A stretch of 64,000 nucleotides of DNA, taken from contig NZ_FCOC02000011.1 of assembly GCF_001544455.2 (NCBI RefSeq), positions 1 through 64,000 on the forward strand, read 5' to 3'. Numbering within the stretch: position 1 is the stretch's first letter; each line of letters begins with the position of its first letter. Position numbers and translations under genes: made by a program. Shown here piece by piece: positions 51,317-61,135 of this stretch. Source of the stretch: Caballeronia sordidicola. GTDB lineage: Bacteria; Pseudomonadota; Gammaproteobacteria; Burkholderiales; Burkholderiaceae. The notes under the pieces were generated by a model, which was given only the letters and a program-made list of their open reading frames with translations, was not told the origin of the DNA and did no database searches.

Positions 51317-52820
51317 ATTGCCGGCCGTATTTATCGTCGAAACGGACGATATCGTCCTCGCCCAGATACGTGCCCGACTGCACTTCAATGATCTCGAGCG
51401 GCATCTTTCCCGGATTCTCCAGTCGATGTTGCACGCCAATCGGAATATAGATGGACTCGTTCTCGGCGAGAATGAACTCTTCCTTGCCACGCGTCACGAG
51501 CGCCGTGCCACGCACCACGACCCAATGTTCCGCGCGGTGATGATGCATTTGCAGCGACAACCGCGCGCCCGGTTTCACCACAATGCGTTTTACCTGAAAA
51601 CGCTCGCCGTTATCGACGGAATCGTAATGGCCCCACGGCCGGTGCACCTTGCGGTGATCCGCCGCTTCCTTGCCTTGCTCCGCCTTGATGCGCCCGACTA
51701 TGGCCTTCACGTCCTGCACGCACGCCTTGTCCGCGACGAGAATGGCATCCGCGGTTTCAACGATCACCAGGTTGTGCGTTCCCACGCAGGCAATCAGGCG
51801 TCCTTCGGAATGCGCATAGGTCGATGTGGAACCCTGGAACATCACGCGGCCGCGCGCGACGTTTTCCTCGCTGTCTTTCGGCAGAATCTTCCAGATTGCG
51901 TCCCATGAACCGACGTCGGACCAGCCCGCGTTAAGCGGTACAACGGCGCCCGCGCAGATGCTTTGATCGGCAGCAAGTTGTTCCATCACCGCGTAGTCGA
52001 TGGAATCCGAAGGCGAAGCCGCGAACGCGTCCTTGTCGAGACGGAAGAACTCGCCGTCGCGCGTGCCGGCGTCGCAGGCGGCGCGGCAGGCGGCGTGAAT
52101 GGCCGGCTGGAAGTGCTCGATGGCTTTGAGCCACACGGATGCACGCACGATAAAAATCCCCGCATTCCACCAGTATTCGCCCGAGCTCACATACTGGCGC
52201 GCAAGTTCGAGATGCGGTTTTTCCACGAACTTTTCGAGCGGCCATGCGCCCGAACCAAGCATCTGTTGCCCAACCTTGATATACCCGTATCCCGTGTCCG
52301 CATGCGTCGGCACAATGCACATCGTGACGATCGCTCCGTCTTCCGCGCATTTAGCCCCCGCGCCGATTGCCTTGTGAAATGCTTCGCTATCCGTAACAAC
52401 GTGATCCGCAGGCATGACAACGAGGATGGCGTCGCCGCCAGCGGACAGCGCGTGCATGGCGGCGACGGTCAGCGCAGGCGCGGTGTTGCGCGCGACCGGT
52501 TCGAGCAGGAGGTCCGCCTTGGCGGCGGCGGAGCGCAACTGATCGGCGGTCGTGAAGCGATGATCCTCGCCGCACACGATGATCGCATTGTCGACGCGCG
52601 CCGTGCCGTATGTCAGGCCGTCCAGCCTTTGCGCCGTCGATTGCAACAGCGACTGGTCGCCGATCAGGCCGATCAACTGTTTCGGAAAATGCTCGCGCGA
52701 CATGGGCCACAGGCGGGTTCCCGCGCCACCGGCCAGGATGACCGGCTGGATTCTCAGCCTGGTTTCCAATGCGGCAGGCGTGTGCGGAGCGCTGACAAGG
52801 GTTGTATCGATGGCGGTCAT
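51315..52820 (-). CDS. bceA: Mannose-1-phosphate guanylyltransferase / mannose-6-phosphate isomerase (BceA)
   Basis: A 501-residue bifunctional enzyme making GDP-mannose. The nucleotidyltransferase head has P-V-I-L-A-G-G-A-G-T-R-L-W-P-M-S-R (residues 26-42) with F-P-K-Q following. The middle has V-E-K-P-x-x, W-N-A-G-I-F and N-A-G-W-S-D-V-G-S-W. A cupin-type isomerase domain ends the protein (H-R-P-W-G-H-Y, Q-M-H-H-H-R-A-E-H-W, P-I-G-V-Q-H-R-L-E-N). AAGGAG precedes the ATG. Its place opposite the bceB-J series matches the cepacian bce-I locus of Burkholderia, where GDP-mannose also leads to GDP-rhamnose. Confidence 0.92.
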   Translation of the reverse strand: MTAIDTTLVSAPHTPAALETRLRIQPVILAGGAGTRLWPMSREHFPKQLIGLIGDQSLLQSTAQRLDGLTYGTARVDNAIIVCGEDHRFTTADQLRSAAAKADLLLEPVARNTAPALTVAAMHALSAGGDAILVVMPADHVVTDSEAFHKAIGAGAKCAEDGAIVTMCIVPTHADTGYGYIKVGQQMLGSGAWPLEKFVEKPHLELARQYVSSGEYWWNAGIFIVRASVWLKAIEHFQPAIHAACRAACDAGTRDGEFFRLDKDAFAASPSDSIDYAVMEQLAADQSICAGAVVPLNAGWSDVGSWDAIWKILPKDSEENVARGRVMFQGSTSTYAHSEGRLIACVGTHNLVIVETADAILVADKACVQDVKAIVGRIKAEQGKEAADHRKVHRPWGHYDSVDNGERFQVKRIVVKPGARLSLQMHHHRAEHWVVVRGTALVTRGKEEFILAENESIYIPIGVQHRLENPGKMPLEIIEVQSGTYLGEDDIVRFDDKYGRQ

Positions 52821-53288
52821 GAAGGGGTGACTCCTTGAGCTTGAACGGGTATTGCAATTTTTAGCACGTAGTTAATAGGCGATAAATCAAAAAACCAGAA
52901 AATAATCGATAACCATATGCAAACCGGTAAGAGCGTCATTAAACGTAACCGGACCGGGGAGATGAATTTTTTTCTTACGCTTCGAGAATTTTTTCTCGAA
53001 AAATAATTGCTGGATGACTTGCTGAAAGCCTTTCTGAACAAGCCTTCCGGCGGTCCTCGGCAACGACAAAAAATCCTCTTGCCCTCATGGCTTACGACGC
53101 TCAACGCGCAATTCAATCCCTCTCGTGACAAAAATAAATCGGTTAAAAACTGGAATTAATTCGCGCATTATTTTGCGGTTGCAGCATGAATTTAATTCCA
53201 GCCTTATACGGGTATGTACCAAGGCGTGTGGCGAACCATTTGGCGAAGCCGTGCCACCGCCCTGGGATTTCCACCCGAGGTGTCCAAC
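52821..53288. promoter_or_regulatory. Divergent bceA/bceB regulatory region with a perfect hairpin
   Basis: About 470 AT-rich bases separate the divergent bceA and bceB starts. At 52981-53000 an 8-bp perfect stem, TTCGAGAA and TTCTCGAA, encloses TTTT. It lies about 290 bases before bceB, so the bceB mRNA may carry a long leader. No confident -35/-10 pair could be assigned by eye. Confidence 0.5.
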
Positions 53289-54659
53289 ATGTTGAGCGTG
53301 CTTTCGAGAATGATCGACATAGCGATGGTCGCGCTGGGCGCGTGGCTCGCCGCGTCGCTGCACGCGGGAAATGCGGTATGGCTGGATGACATGCAAAGCA
53401 CGCTGCTTGCATTCAATTGCGTGCTGGTGATCATGACGTTCCCGTCGTTCGGAATCTATAAGTCATGGCGCGGCAAGCCCGTCTACGACCTCCTGTTACG
53501 CGTGACGGTAGCGTGGCTGATGGTGGAGGGCGCGGGCGTCCTGCTGACCTTCAGCGTACACCGTGCGGATTTGTTGTCGCGTTTGTGGTTGCTTTACTGG
53601 GGCGTGGCCGCTGCCGCGCTGCTCATGATTTCGAAGGCGGCCGTGCACGCCACGCTCAAGTCGCTGCGGCGTGAAGGCTTCAACCAGAAGGCGGTCGCCA
53701 TTGTGGGCGCGGCGCCCTACGGACAGTTCCTGATCGAGCAGATGCGCAGCCGACCAGAAGCGGGTTTCCGCCCGGTGTACGTATTTGACGAGGCTCTTGC
53801 TGAAGAAACCCTTGCGGGCGTGCCGGTCAGCCGCGATCTGGCCGACCTCACGCAACTGGTTCGCCGCCGCGCGATTCGTGAGCTATGGCTTGCCTTGCCG
53901 ATTTCGCAGGAACGGACCATTCACAAACTCGTCGCCGAGTTCCGCGATGACTTCGTGAACATCCGCTTTATCCCCGACGTGCGCAGCCTGTCGTTCTTCA
54001 ATCACGCCGTGGTGGATTTGCTTGGTGTGCCGGCGATCAATCTGGCGGCGTCGCCGATTACGGATTTGAAGGTGCTGCCCAAGCGCGTCTTTGACCGGAT
54101 GTTTGCAGCAGTCGTGCTGCTGAGTCTCGCGCCTCTGATGATCGTGCTCGCGGTGGCCGTGAAGCTGTCGTCGCCGGGGCCGGTTTTCTTCAAGCAAAAA
54201 CGCAAGGGCATAGACGGTAACGAGTTCGAGATCTACAAGTTCCGCTCCATGCGCGTTCACAAGGAAACGGCGGGGCACGTGACGCAGGCAAAGAAGGGCG
54301 ACAAACGCGTGACGCGCGTGGGCGCATTCCTGCGGCGTACGAGCCTCGACGAACTGCCGCAGTTCATCAACGTGCTGCGCGGCGAGATGTCGGTCGTCGG
54401 ACCGCGCCCGCATGCGCTCGAACACGACGACATCTACAAGGACCTCGTGAAGGGCTACATGTACCGGTATCGCATCAAACCCGGCATTACCGGATGGGCG
54501 CAAGTGAACGGTTTTCGCGGTGAGACCGACCGCATTGAAAAGATGATGGGGCGCGTGAAACTCGATCTGTACTACATGCAGCACTGGACCTTCGGACTCG
54601 ACATGAAGATTGTCGCGATGACTTTGTGGAAGGGTTTCGCCGGTGCGAACGCTTATTAA
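53289..54659 (+). CDS. bceB: Undecaprenyl-phosphate glucose-1-phosphate transferase, priming enzyme (BceB)
   Basis: A 456-residue WcaJ/WbaP-type polyisoprenyl-phosphate hexose-1-phosphate transferase. Four N-terminal membrane segments precede a CoA-binding-like domain ([10 protein letters not shown]). The catalytic sugar-transferase domain begins with K-R-V-F-D-R-M-F and has [36 protein letters not shown] and [15 protein letters not shown]. It starts the lipid-linked repeat unit with glucose-1-phosphate. The start at 53289 has GAGG upstream and begins the first membrane helix; an ATG at 53214 would add 25 residues. Confidence 0.92.
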   Translation: MLSVLSRMIDIAMVALGAWLAASLHAGNAVWLDDMQSTLLAFNCVLVIMTFPSFGIYKSWRGKPVYDLLLRVTVAWLMVEGAGVLLTFSVHRADLLSRLWLLYWGVAAAALLMISKAAVHATLKSLRREGFNQKAVAIVGAAPYGQFLIEQMRSRPEAGFRPVYVFDEALAEETLAGVPVSRDLADLTQLVRRRAIRELWLALPISQERTIHKLVAEFRDDFVNIRFIPDVRSLSFFNHAVVDLLGVPAINLAASPITDLKVLPKRVFDRMFAAVVLLSLAPLMIVLAVAVKLSSPGPVFFKQKRKGIDGNEFEIYKFRSMRVHKETAGHVTQAKKGDKRVTRVGAFLRRTSLDELPQFINVLRGEMSVVGPRPHALEHDDIYKDLVKGYMYRYRIKPGITGWAQVNGFRGETDRIEKMMGRVKLDLYYMQHWTFGLDMKIVAMTLWKGFAGANAY

Positions 54660-54710
54660 AACAATCAACCAAGAACGCTTGAACAACTTGCCAACCCTGG
54701 AGCGCGTGCT

Positions 54711-56102
54711 ATGAAACTCACCATCATTGGAAGCGGCTATGTAGGCCTCGTGACGGGCGCGTGCCTCGCCGATATTGGCAACGACGTCTTCTGTCTCGAC
54801 CTCGACGAACGCAAGATCGCGATCCTCAACGGTGGCGGCGTGCCGATCCATGAACCGGGCTTGCAGGAAGTCATCGCACGTAATCGCGCAGCGGGACGCC
54901 TGACGTTTTCCACCGATGTAAAAGCCGCGGTCGAGCACGGCGAAGTGCTGTTCATTGCAGTGGGTACGCCCTCGGACGAAGACGGCTCCGCCGACCTGAA
55001 GTACGTGCTCGCGGCGGCGCGCGACATTGGCCGCTACATGAATAACTTCAAGGTGATCGTCGATAAATCCACGGTGCCGGTCGGCACGGCGCGCCGCGTG
55101 AAGGCGGCGATCGATCAGGAACTCGCCGAGCGCGGCGAATCGCACATGTTCTCGGTTGTATCGAATCCGGAATTCCTGAAGGAAGGCGCGGCTATCGACG
55201 ACTTCACGCGGCCCGATCGCATTGTGCTGGGTTGCGACGACGACGTCCCGGGCGAACGCGCGCGCGAACGCATGAAGCGCCTGTATTCGCCGTTCAACCG
55301 CAATCACGAACGCACGCTTTACATGGATGTGCGCTCGGCCGAGTTCACCAAGTACGCAGCGAACGCGATGCTTGCCACGCGGATCTCGTTCATGAACGAA
55401 CTTGCGAATTTCGCTGATCGCGTGGGCGCGGATATTGAAGCGGTGCGCCGGGGTATTGGCTCTGATCCGCGCATTGGCTACGACTTCCTGTATGCGGGAT
55501 GCGGTTATGGCGGCTCGTGTTTTCCGAAGGACGTGCGCTCGCTGATTCAGACGGCGGGCGAATACGACGAGCAGATGGAAATTCTGAAGGCTGTGACATC
55601 GGTGAACGAGGCTCAAAAACAAACCCTCGCGAACAAGATCGTCGCGCGTCTTGGCAATGACCTGAGCGGCAAGAAATTTGCGCTGTGGGGCCTCGCATTC
55701 AAGCCGAATACCGACGACATGCGCGACGCCCCGAGCCGCATATTGATTGCGGCATTGCTGGAACGCGGCGCGACGATCAGCGCCTATGATCCGGTTGCGA
55801 CCGATGAAGCGCAGCGTGTCATTGCGCTCGATCTTCGCGATACACCCGAGCAGCTCTCACGCTTGAGCTATGCAAAAGACCACGCCGAAACGCTCGACGG
55901 CGCGGACGCATTGATCATCGTGACGGAGTGGAAGGCGTTCAAGAGCCCGGACTTCGACGGCATGAAACGCCGTCTGAAAACACCGCTCATTTTCGATGGC
56001 CGCAATCTTTACGAGCCAGAAACCATGGCCGAAATCGGTATCGAATATCACGCGATCGGGCGGGGTGTGCGGCAAGCGGCCAAGTCGCCGGTCACCGCAT
56101 AA
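54711..56102 (+). CDS. bceC: UDP-glucose 6-dehydrogenase (BceC)
   Basis: A 463-residue enzyme oxidising UDP-glucose to UDP-glucuronate. The N-terminal G-S-G-Y-V-G-L-V motif binds NAD. S-T-V-P-V-G-T and [10 protein letters not shown] follow, the catalytic C270 is in [10 protein letters not shown], and the C-terminal domain has [15 protein letters not shown]. All key residues are present. It lies 51 bases after bceB. Glucuronic acid is a component of cepacian, so this supplies the acidic sugar. Confidence 0.95.
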   Translation: MKLTIIGSGYVGLVTGACLADIGNDVFCLDLDERKIAILNGGGVPIHEPGLQEVIARNRAAGRLTFSTDVKAAVEHGEVLFIAVGTPSDEDGSADLKYVLAAARDIGRYMNNFKVIVDKSTVPVGTARRVKAAIDQELAERGESHMFSVVSNPEFLKEGAAIDDFTRPDRIVLGCDDDVPGERARERMKRLYSPFNRNHERTLYMDVRSAEFTKYAANAMLATRISFMNELANFADRVGADIEAVRRGIGSDPRIGYDFLYAGCGYGGSCFPKDVRSLIQTAGEYDEQMEILKAVTSVNEAQKQTLANKIVARLGNDLSGKKFALWGLAFKPNTDDMRDAPSRILIAALLERGATISAYDPVATDEAQRVIALDLRDTPEQLSRLSYAKDHAETLDGADALIIVTEWKAFKSPDFDGMKRRLKTPLIFDGRNLYEPETMAEIGIEYHAIGRGVRQAAKSPVTA

Positions 56103-56238
56103 ACCCATCAAACCCCTTAAAACGCAGCATAAAAAACATTCTGGAGCAAAGCGCGATGACCGGTTCAAGGACCCGGCGTTCGCGCCATGCGCCGCTTTAT
56201 TGGACACACTCACGGTCTCGTTCAAGGACACCGCTCAC

Positions 56239-56694
56239 ATGTTTCAAAGCGTCTTGATTGTCTGCCATGCGAATGTCTGCCGGAGTCCGGTCGCCGAGAT
56301 GCTGTTTCGCGCGCACGCGGCGCGGATGACAGCCACGCATGCGAGACACGGGATCGAATTCAGCTCTGCAGGGCTCGTTGTTCAAGAGGGCCGCACTATC
56401 GATTCAACCATGTCGCGCCTGCTGATGGAACGCGATGTCGATTCATCGGGGCACGCAGCACGCCAGCTCGATCGCGCCATGGCGCGCGCCGTCGATCTGA
56501 TTCTGGTGCCCGAGCGCAAGCACATCGCCGCGATTGAAGAGATGGAACCGGTCACGCGCGGCAAGGTGCATCTGCTCGGCAAGTGGGAGGACGCTGAAGT
56601 GGCCGATCCTTATGGCCGCCATGAAACCGCCTATCGCGAGAGCTTCGGGCTTATTGAACGTCTGGTCCAGGGATGGCTGAATAAAATATGGTGA
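56239..56694 (+). CDS. bceD: Low-molecular-weight protein-tyrosine phosphatase (BceD)
   Basis: A 151-residue LMW-PTP. The phosphate loop is V-C-H-A-N-V-C-R-S-P (C9 nucleophile, R15) and the general acid is D123 in A-D-P-Y-G. It should dephosphorylate the tyrosine cluster of the kinase encoded two genes downstream, as Wzb does for Wzc. The ATG at 56239 follows AAGGA; the much longer upstream frame covers non-family sequence. The 136-base gap after bceC is the largest in the operon. The stop overlaps bceE by seven bases. Confidence 0.9.
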   Translation: MFQSVLIVCHANVCRSPVAEMLFRAHAARMTATHARHGIEFSSAGLVVQEGRTIDSTMSRLLMERDVDSSGHAARQLDRAMARAVDLILVPERKHIAAIEEMEPVTRGKVHLLGKWEDAEVADPYGRHETAYRESFGLIERLVQGWLNKIW

Positions 56695-57863
56695 ACCGGT
56701 CTCTAGCTTTTACTGTTTCCGCGGTCTTTTCGCTGACGACTTTTCTGTCGGCTTGCGGCGCGCTGCCGGGTTATAGCCTGAACACATCGCGCCTGCAGGA
56801 CAACGATCCCACGCCGACGGCGACCTATCCGGTGCGCCTGATTTCGGCAGACGTCATCCTGCAGCAGAACCGTCCGGCGACAGCCGCGCCATTGCCGCCT
56901 GCGCGGTTTGCCGACCCTGCGCAGTATGTTTATCGCGTGGCGCCGCAGGACATTATTGGCATCACCGTGTGGGATCATCCGGAGCTCACCACGCAGCAGG
57001 GGCAGACCTTGTCGGCGGGCGGCAACACCACGCAAACCGTGGCCGGCGCGCTCGCGCAGCCGTACACCACGGCGTTGCCGGGCCAGGCCGATCCGTTCGG
57101 GCAGACCGTGTCGCCCGACGGCACCATCTTCTTCCCGTTTCTCAACAAGGTTCACGTGGCGGGCAAGACCGCGGGCGAGATTCGCGATCAGCTTGCCGCG
57201 GCTTTGTCGCCGTATTTGAAAAAGCCTCAAGTCGATGTGCGCGTACTCGCGTACAGAAGCCAGAAGGTGTCGGTGACGGGTGAAGTAAAGGCGCCCGGGC
57301 CGCTTGCAATGAGCGACGTGCCGCTCACGCTGGTCGATGCCATCACGCGTTCCGGCGGCACGACGGCGGACGCCGACCTGCAGCGCGTGCGCCTCACGCG
57401 CAACGGCAAGCTGTATCAGCTCGACGCGGATGGCGTGCTCGATCGAGGCGAAATAGATCAGAACGTGATGCTTCAGGCAGGTGATATCGTCAACGTCCCC
57501 GACCGAACCGACAGCCGCGTGTTCGTGATGGGCGAAGTCAAGACGCCGTTGCCTGTGTCGATGATGAAAGGCCGCCTCACGATCGCTGACGCGCTGACGC
57601 AAGCCGGCGGCATTCTGGATACCGACGCGAACGCGCGGCAGATCTACGTGGTGCGCGGCGCGCGCGAGAAACCTGAATCGCCCGATATCTACAGGCTCGA
57701 CCTGACCCAACCGGACTCCCTGCTGCTGTCCACGCAGTTCCGGCTGCAACCGCTCGATGTGGTGTACGTGGGCACGGCCGGCTCGGTGCAGTTCAACCGT
57801 CTAGTCAACCAGGTCCTGCCGACGTTGCAGACCATCTTCTACCTGAAGCAACTGACGCGCTGA
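56688..57863 (+). CDS. bceE: Outer-membrane polysaccharide export lipoprotein, Wza-like (BceE)
   Basis: A 391-residue lipoprotein. The lipobox L-S-A-C places the lipidated Cys at residue 23. A polysaccharide export (Poly_export) domain runs from about residue 85 (V-A-P-Q-D-I-I-G-I-T-V-W-D-H-P-E-L). Two SLBB domains follow, starting with V-S-V-T-G-E-V-K-A-P-G and V-F-V-M-G-E-V-K-T-P. The final helix-prone tail L-V-N-Q-V-L-P-T-L-Q-T-I-F-Y-L could cross the outer membrane as in Wza. It forms the exit channel together with the inner-membrane kinase BceF. Confidence 0.93.
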   Translation: MVNRSLAFTVSAVFSLTTFLSACGALPGYSLNTSRLQDNDPTPTATYPVRLISADVILQQNRPATAAPLPPARFADPAQYVYRVAPQDIIGITVWDHPELTTQQGQTLSAGGNTTQTVAGALAQPYTTALPGQADPFGQTVSPDGTIFFPFLNKVHVAGKTAGEIRDQLAAALSPYLKKPQVDVRVLAYRSQKVSVTGEVKAPGPLAMSDVPLTLVDAITRSGGTTADADLQRVRLTRNGKLYQLDADGVLDRGEIDQNVMLQAGDIVNVPDRTDSRVFVMGEVKTPLPVSMMKGRLTIADALTQAGGILDTDANARQIYVVRGAREKPESPDIYRLDLTQPDSLLLSTQFRLQPLDVVYVGTAGSVQFNRLVNQVLPTLQTIFYLKQLTR

Positions 57864-57898
57864 TCGTCATGACGCGTCAAATCAACAGGGATTGAATC

Positions 57899-60121
57899 GT
57901 GAGCACGCCAGCACATTCCTATCAGGGCAAGACAGAAGAAGAGGACGTCGTTCTCGGGCAGTTGCTGCAGGTGATCATCGACGACATCTGGTGGCTCGCC
58001 GGGATCGCAGCGTTTATTGTGCTCGCGGCGGGCGCGTATTGCTATGTCGCCAAGCCTGTGTATTCCGCCGATGCGCACGTGCGTGTCGAGCAGTCCGACA
58101 ACACGTCGCAAGCGCTCACGCAGACGCAGACCGGCGCGGCTATCGGCAATTCGTCGGGCGCGCTGCCAACCGATGCGGAGATCGAGATCATCAAGAGCCG
58201 CGGCGTGGTCGCGCCGGTCGTCACACAGTGCAAGCTCAATTTCTCCGTGACGCCGATGACCGTGCCGCTGCTGGGCAGTCTCGCAGGGCGTCTCGCGACG
58301 CCAGGCAAGCCGTCGAAGCCGTGGCTCGGCATGACGTCTTACGCGTGGGGTGGCGAGCAGGCCGCGATCGATTCCATTGAAGTCGTCCAGCCGCTGGAAG
58401 GGCAGAAGCTCACGCTGACCGCGCTTGCCAACAAGCGTTATTCGCTCGCGACGCCTGATGGACGTCAGTTGCTTGAAGGCACGGTCGGCACGATGGAAAG
58501 CGGCAATGGCGTGAACATCAACGTGGCGAAACTGGTCGCGCGTCCGGGCACGCGGTTCACCGTGGTCCGTGCCAACGACCTCGACGCCATCGCTTCGTTC
58601 CAGTCGGGCATCACGGTCGCGGAACAGGGCAAGGCGACGGGCGTGATCCAGATATCGCTCGAAAACGGTGACCCGGCGCGCGCTGCGGAAATTGCGAACG
58701 CGCTGGCCGATTCGTATCTGCATCAGCACATAGAAAGCAAGCAAGCCGATGCCGAAAAAATGCTCGCGTTCCTGAAGAGCGAGCAGCCACGTCTGAAGGG
58801 CGATCTGGAGCATGCGGAGGCTGCGCTCACCGAGTATCAAAGCAAATCCGGCTCAATCAATGCAAGCGATGAAGCCAAGGTTTATCTTGAAGGCAGCATC
58901 AGCTACGAAGCACAAATCTCAGGGCTCAAGTTGCAGATCGCAACGTTGAACCAGCGCTACAACAGCGCGCATCCGGCGTTGATTGTCGCGCAGCAGCAGT
59001 TGAGCCAGCTTGAAGCGGAGCGCGCGCGTTTTGGCGAGCGCTTTCGTAACCTGCCCGCATCGGAAGTGAAGGCCGTGTCGCTGCAACGCGACGCGAAAGT
59101 GGCCGAAGACATCTACGTGCTGCTGCTCAACCGCGTGCAGGAGTTGTCGGTGCAGAAGGCGGGCACGGGCGGCAACGTGCATATAGTCGATGCCGCGCTT
59201 CGCCCGGGCGCGCCGATCAAGCCGAAGAAAGTGCTGATCATGTCGGCTGCGGTGATCCTGGGAGTGATCCTTGGCACGGGCTTTGTGTTCCTTCGTCGCG
59301 CGATGTTCAAGGGCATCGTGGACCCGGACAAGGTCGAGCGTCTGGCAGGTTTGCCGCTGATCGGGCTCGTGCCGTTGAGCGTGGAACAAGTGAAGCTCGA
59401 CGCTGAAGCGAAGCGCACCGAGCGCGACCGCGATCGTGTCCTGCCAATTCTCGCGACCATGCGCCCGAACGATGTCTGCGTGGAAATCATGCGCAGCTTG
59501 CGCACGTCGCTGCAATTCACGCTGATGGAAGCACGCAACCACACCGTGATGTTGACGGGGCCGGCATCGGGCGTAGGGAAGAGTTTTCTGGCGGTGAATC
59601 TGGCGGTGCTGCTGGCGGCATCGGGCAAGAAAGTGCTGCTGATCGACGCTGACATGCGGCGCGGCAAGCTCGAGCGTTCGTTCGGTCTCGAGCGTGCGAA
59701 CGGACTGGCTGAACTGCTTGCCGGAACCATCGGCCTGGAACAGGCGATTCGCACCACGCGCACGCCGTTGCTCAGTTTCATGCCTGCGGGCAAGCGTCCG
59801 GAGAATCCTTCGGAACTGCTGATGTCGCCGCGCCTGCAGCAGTATCTGGATGGCCTCGGGCGTGTCTATGACGTGGTCTTCATCGATACCCCGCCGGTTC
59901 TCGCGGTCACGGATGCATCGATTATCGGCAAGCTGTCGGGCAGCAACTTCCTTGTGATGCGCTCGGGCGCACACAACGAAATGGAAATTTCCGACGCCAT
60001 CCGGCGTTTGCGTACAGCGGGCATTCCGCTTGCCGGCGCGATCATGAACGGCATGGCGCAGCGCTCGCGCGGCTATAACCGCGGGCACTATGCGGCGGTT
60101 GAAGACTACCTGAACGTTTGA
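57899..60121 (+). CDS. bceF: Polysaccharide co-polymerase and tyrosine autokinase, Wzc-like (BceF)
   Basis: A 740-residue inner-membrane BY-kinase. The GTG start at 57899 follows CAGGGATT. One membrane segment lies near residues 40-60 in the Wzz domain, a long periplasmic coiled-coil region spans about 270-400, and a second segment lies around 445-465. The cytoplasmic kinase has Walker A G-P-A-S-G-V-G-K-S (K561), Walker A' V-L-L-I-D-A-D-M-R-R-G and Walker B V-V-F-I-D-T-P-P. The C-terminal tail carries three tyrosines within its last 16 residues, the usual autophosphorylation cluster, though short. It controls chain length and export with BceD and BceE. Confidence 0.93.
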   Translation: MSTPAHSYQGKTEEEDVVLGQLLQVIIDDIWWLAGIAAFIVLAAGAYCYVAKPVYSADAHVRVEQSDNTSQALTQTQTGAAIGNSSGALPTDAEIEIIKSRGVVAPVVTQCKLNFSVTPMTVPLLGSLAGRLATPGKPSKPWLGMTSYAWGGEQAAIDSIEVVQPLEGQKLTLTALANKRYSLATPDGRQLLEGTVGTMESGNGVNINVAKLVARPGTRFTVVRANDLDAIASFQSGITVAEQGKATGVIQISLENGDPARAAEIANALADSYLHQHIESKQADAEKMLAFLKSEQPRLKGDLEHAEAALTEYQSKSGSINASDEAKVYLEGSISYEAQISGLKLQIATLNQRYNSAHPALIVAQQQLSQLEAERARFGERFRNLPASEVKAVSLQRDAKVAEDIYVLLLNRVQELSVQKAGTGGNVHIVDAALRPGAPIKPKKVLIMSAAVILGVILGTGFVFLRRAMFKGIVDPDKVERLAGLPLIGLVPLSVEQVKLDAEAKRTERDRDRVLPILATMRPNDVCVEIMRSLRTSLQFTLMEARNHTVMLTGPASGVGKSFLAVNLAVLLAASGKKVLLIDADMRRGKLERSFGLERANGLAELLAGTIGLEQAIRTTRTPLLSFMPAGKRPENPSELLMSPRLQQYLDGLGRVYDVVFIDTPPVLAVTDASIIGKLSGSNFLVMRSGAHNEMEISDAIRRLRTAGIPLAGAIMNGMAQRSRGYNRGHYAAVEDYLNV

Positions 60122-60136
60122 CGCATCGGAGCGCGC

Positions 60137-61135
60137 ATGACATCGACCCTGACCATCTCCGTGCTGGTTCCAACGTATCGCCGTCCCACCGATTTGCAGC
60201 GATGCCTCGCGGCGTTGCGTGCGCAAGCGCGTCCGGCGAATGAAGTGCTGATCGTGGCTCGCCCTGAAGATGAGGCCACGCACTGCGCGATAGAAACTGA
60301 AATGGCCGCGCCTAATCCGTTCGAGTTGCGCGTGATCGAAACGGGACTGGGCGGTCAGGTTGCGGCGTTGAACCGCGGGCTCGATGCGGCGCGCGGCGAT
60401 ATTGTCGCGATCACCGACGACGACGCCGCGCCGCGCATCGACTGGCTTGCGCGCATTGATCATGCGTTCGCGAACGATGCTTCGCTCGGCGCGCTGGGCG
60501 GCCGCGACTGGGTCTTCGAGCGCGGCGCATTGCTCGATGGCGAACGGACCGAAGTCGGCCAGATCCGCCGCACGGGCAAGGTCATTGGCAACCATCATCT
60601 GGGCGTTGGCGAGCCGCGCGAAGTCTGGTTGCTCAAGGGCGCCAACATGATCTATCGGCGCGCGGCCGTGGGCGGTCTGCGTTTCGATACGCGCTTGCGA
60701 GGCAAGGGCGCGCAGCCTTGCAACGACTTGTCGTTTAGCTTGAGCGTGAAGCGCACGGGCTGGAAGATGGTCTACGATCCGCGCGTCGCGGTCGATCATT
60801 TCCCGGCAGAACGTTTCGATGACAACGGCCGCGACGCACAAACGCTAGGCGCGCTCGCCGACACCGCATACAACGTGCATCTGGTGCTGCGTGAACATCT
60901 TGGGCCGGTCGCGCGACATATTGCGTGGTACTGGTACGCGCTCATCGGCACGCGCGCGATGCCGGGATTCGCGCACACGCTGCTCGCGCTCGCACTCACC
61001 CGCGATACCGCTTGCTGGACGCGTTATCGCGCCATGCGCCGGGGCGCGCACGACGCCCGCCGCGACGCGCAGCACGAGCCTGCGGCCTACGCGCTCGCCA
61101 TGCGCGGCCATTCCGATGGAGCGAAAGCCGCATGA
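60137..61135 (+). CDS. bceG: Family 2 glycosyltransferase (BceG)
   Basis: A 332-residue GT-A-fold glycosyltransferase. The start is S-V-L-V-P-T-Y-R-R-P, the metal/nucleotide-binding triad D94-D95-D96 is in I-T-D-D-D-A-A-P, and the acceptor-side acidic motif lies around C-N-D-L-S-F-S. A C-terminal stretch of W-Y-W-Y-A-L-I may associate with the membrane. It adds one sugar to the lipid-linked cepacian repeat. Its stop overlaps bceH by four bases (ATGA). Confidence 0.88.
   Translation: MTSTLTISVLVPTYRRPTDLQRCLAALRAQARPANEVLIVARPEDEATHCAIETEMAAPNPFELRVIETGLGGQVAALNRGLDAARGDIVAITDDDAAPRIDWLARIDHAFANDASLGALGGRDWVFERGALLDGERTEVGQIRRTGKVIGNHHLGVGEPREVWLLKGANMIYRRAAVGGLRFDTRLRGKGAQPCNDLSFSLSVKRTGWKMVYDPRVAVDHFPAERFDDNGRDAQTLGALADTAYNVHLVLREHLGPVARHIAWYWYALIGTRAMPGFAHTLLALALTRDTACWTRYRAMRRGAHDARRDAQHEPAAYALAMRGHSDGAKAA

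Noticed and set aside
53883..55622. Minus-strand open frame of 579 residues
   Set aside because: Antisense to bceB and bceC; composition is an antisense artefact and no family is recognisable.
58919..60841. Minus-strand open frame of 640 residues
   Set aside because: It lies wholly antisense to bceF and bceG, which have strong motifs. Its product is a low-complexity Arg/His/Ala-rich sequence typical of antisense frames in GC-rich DNA.
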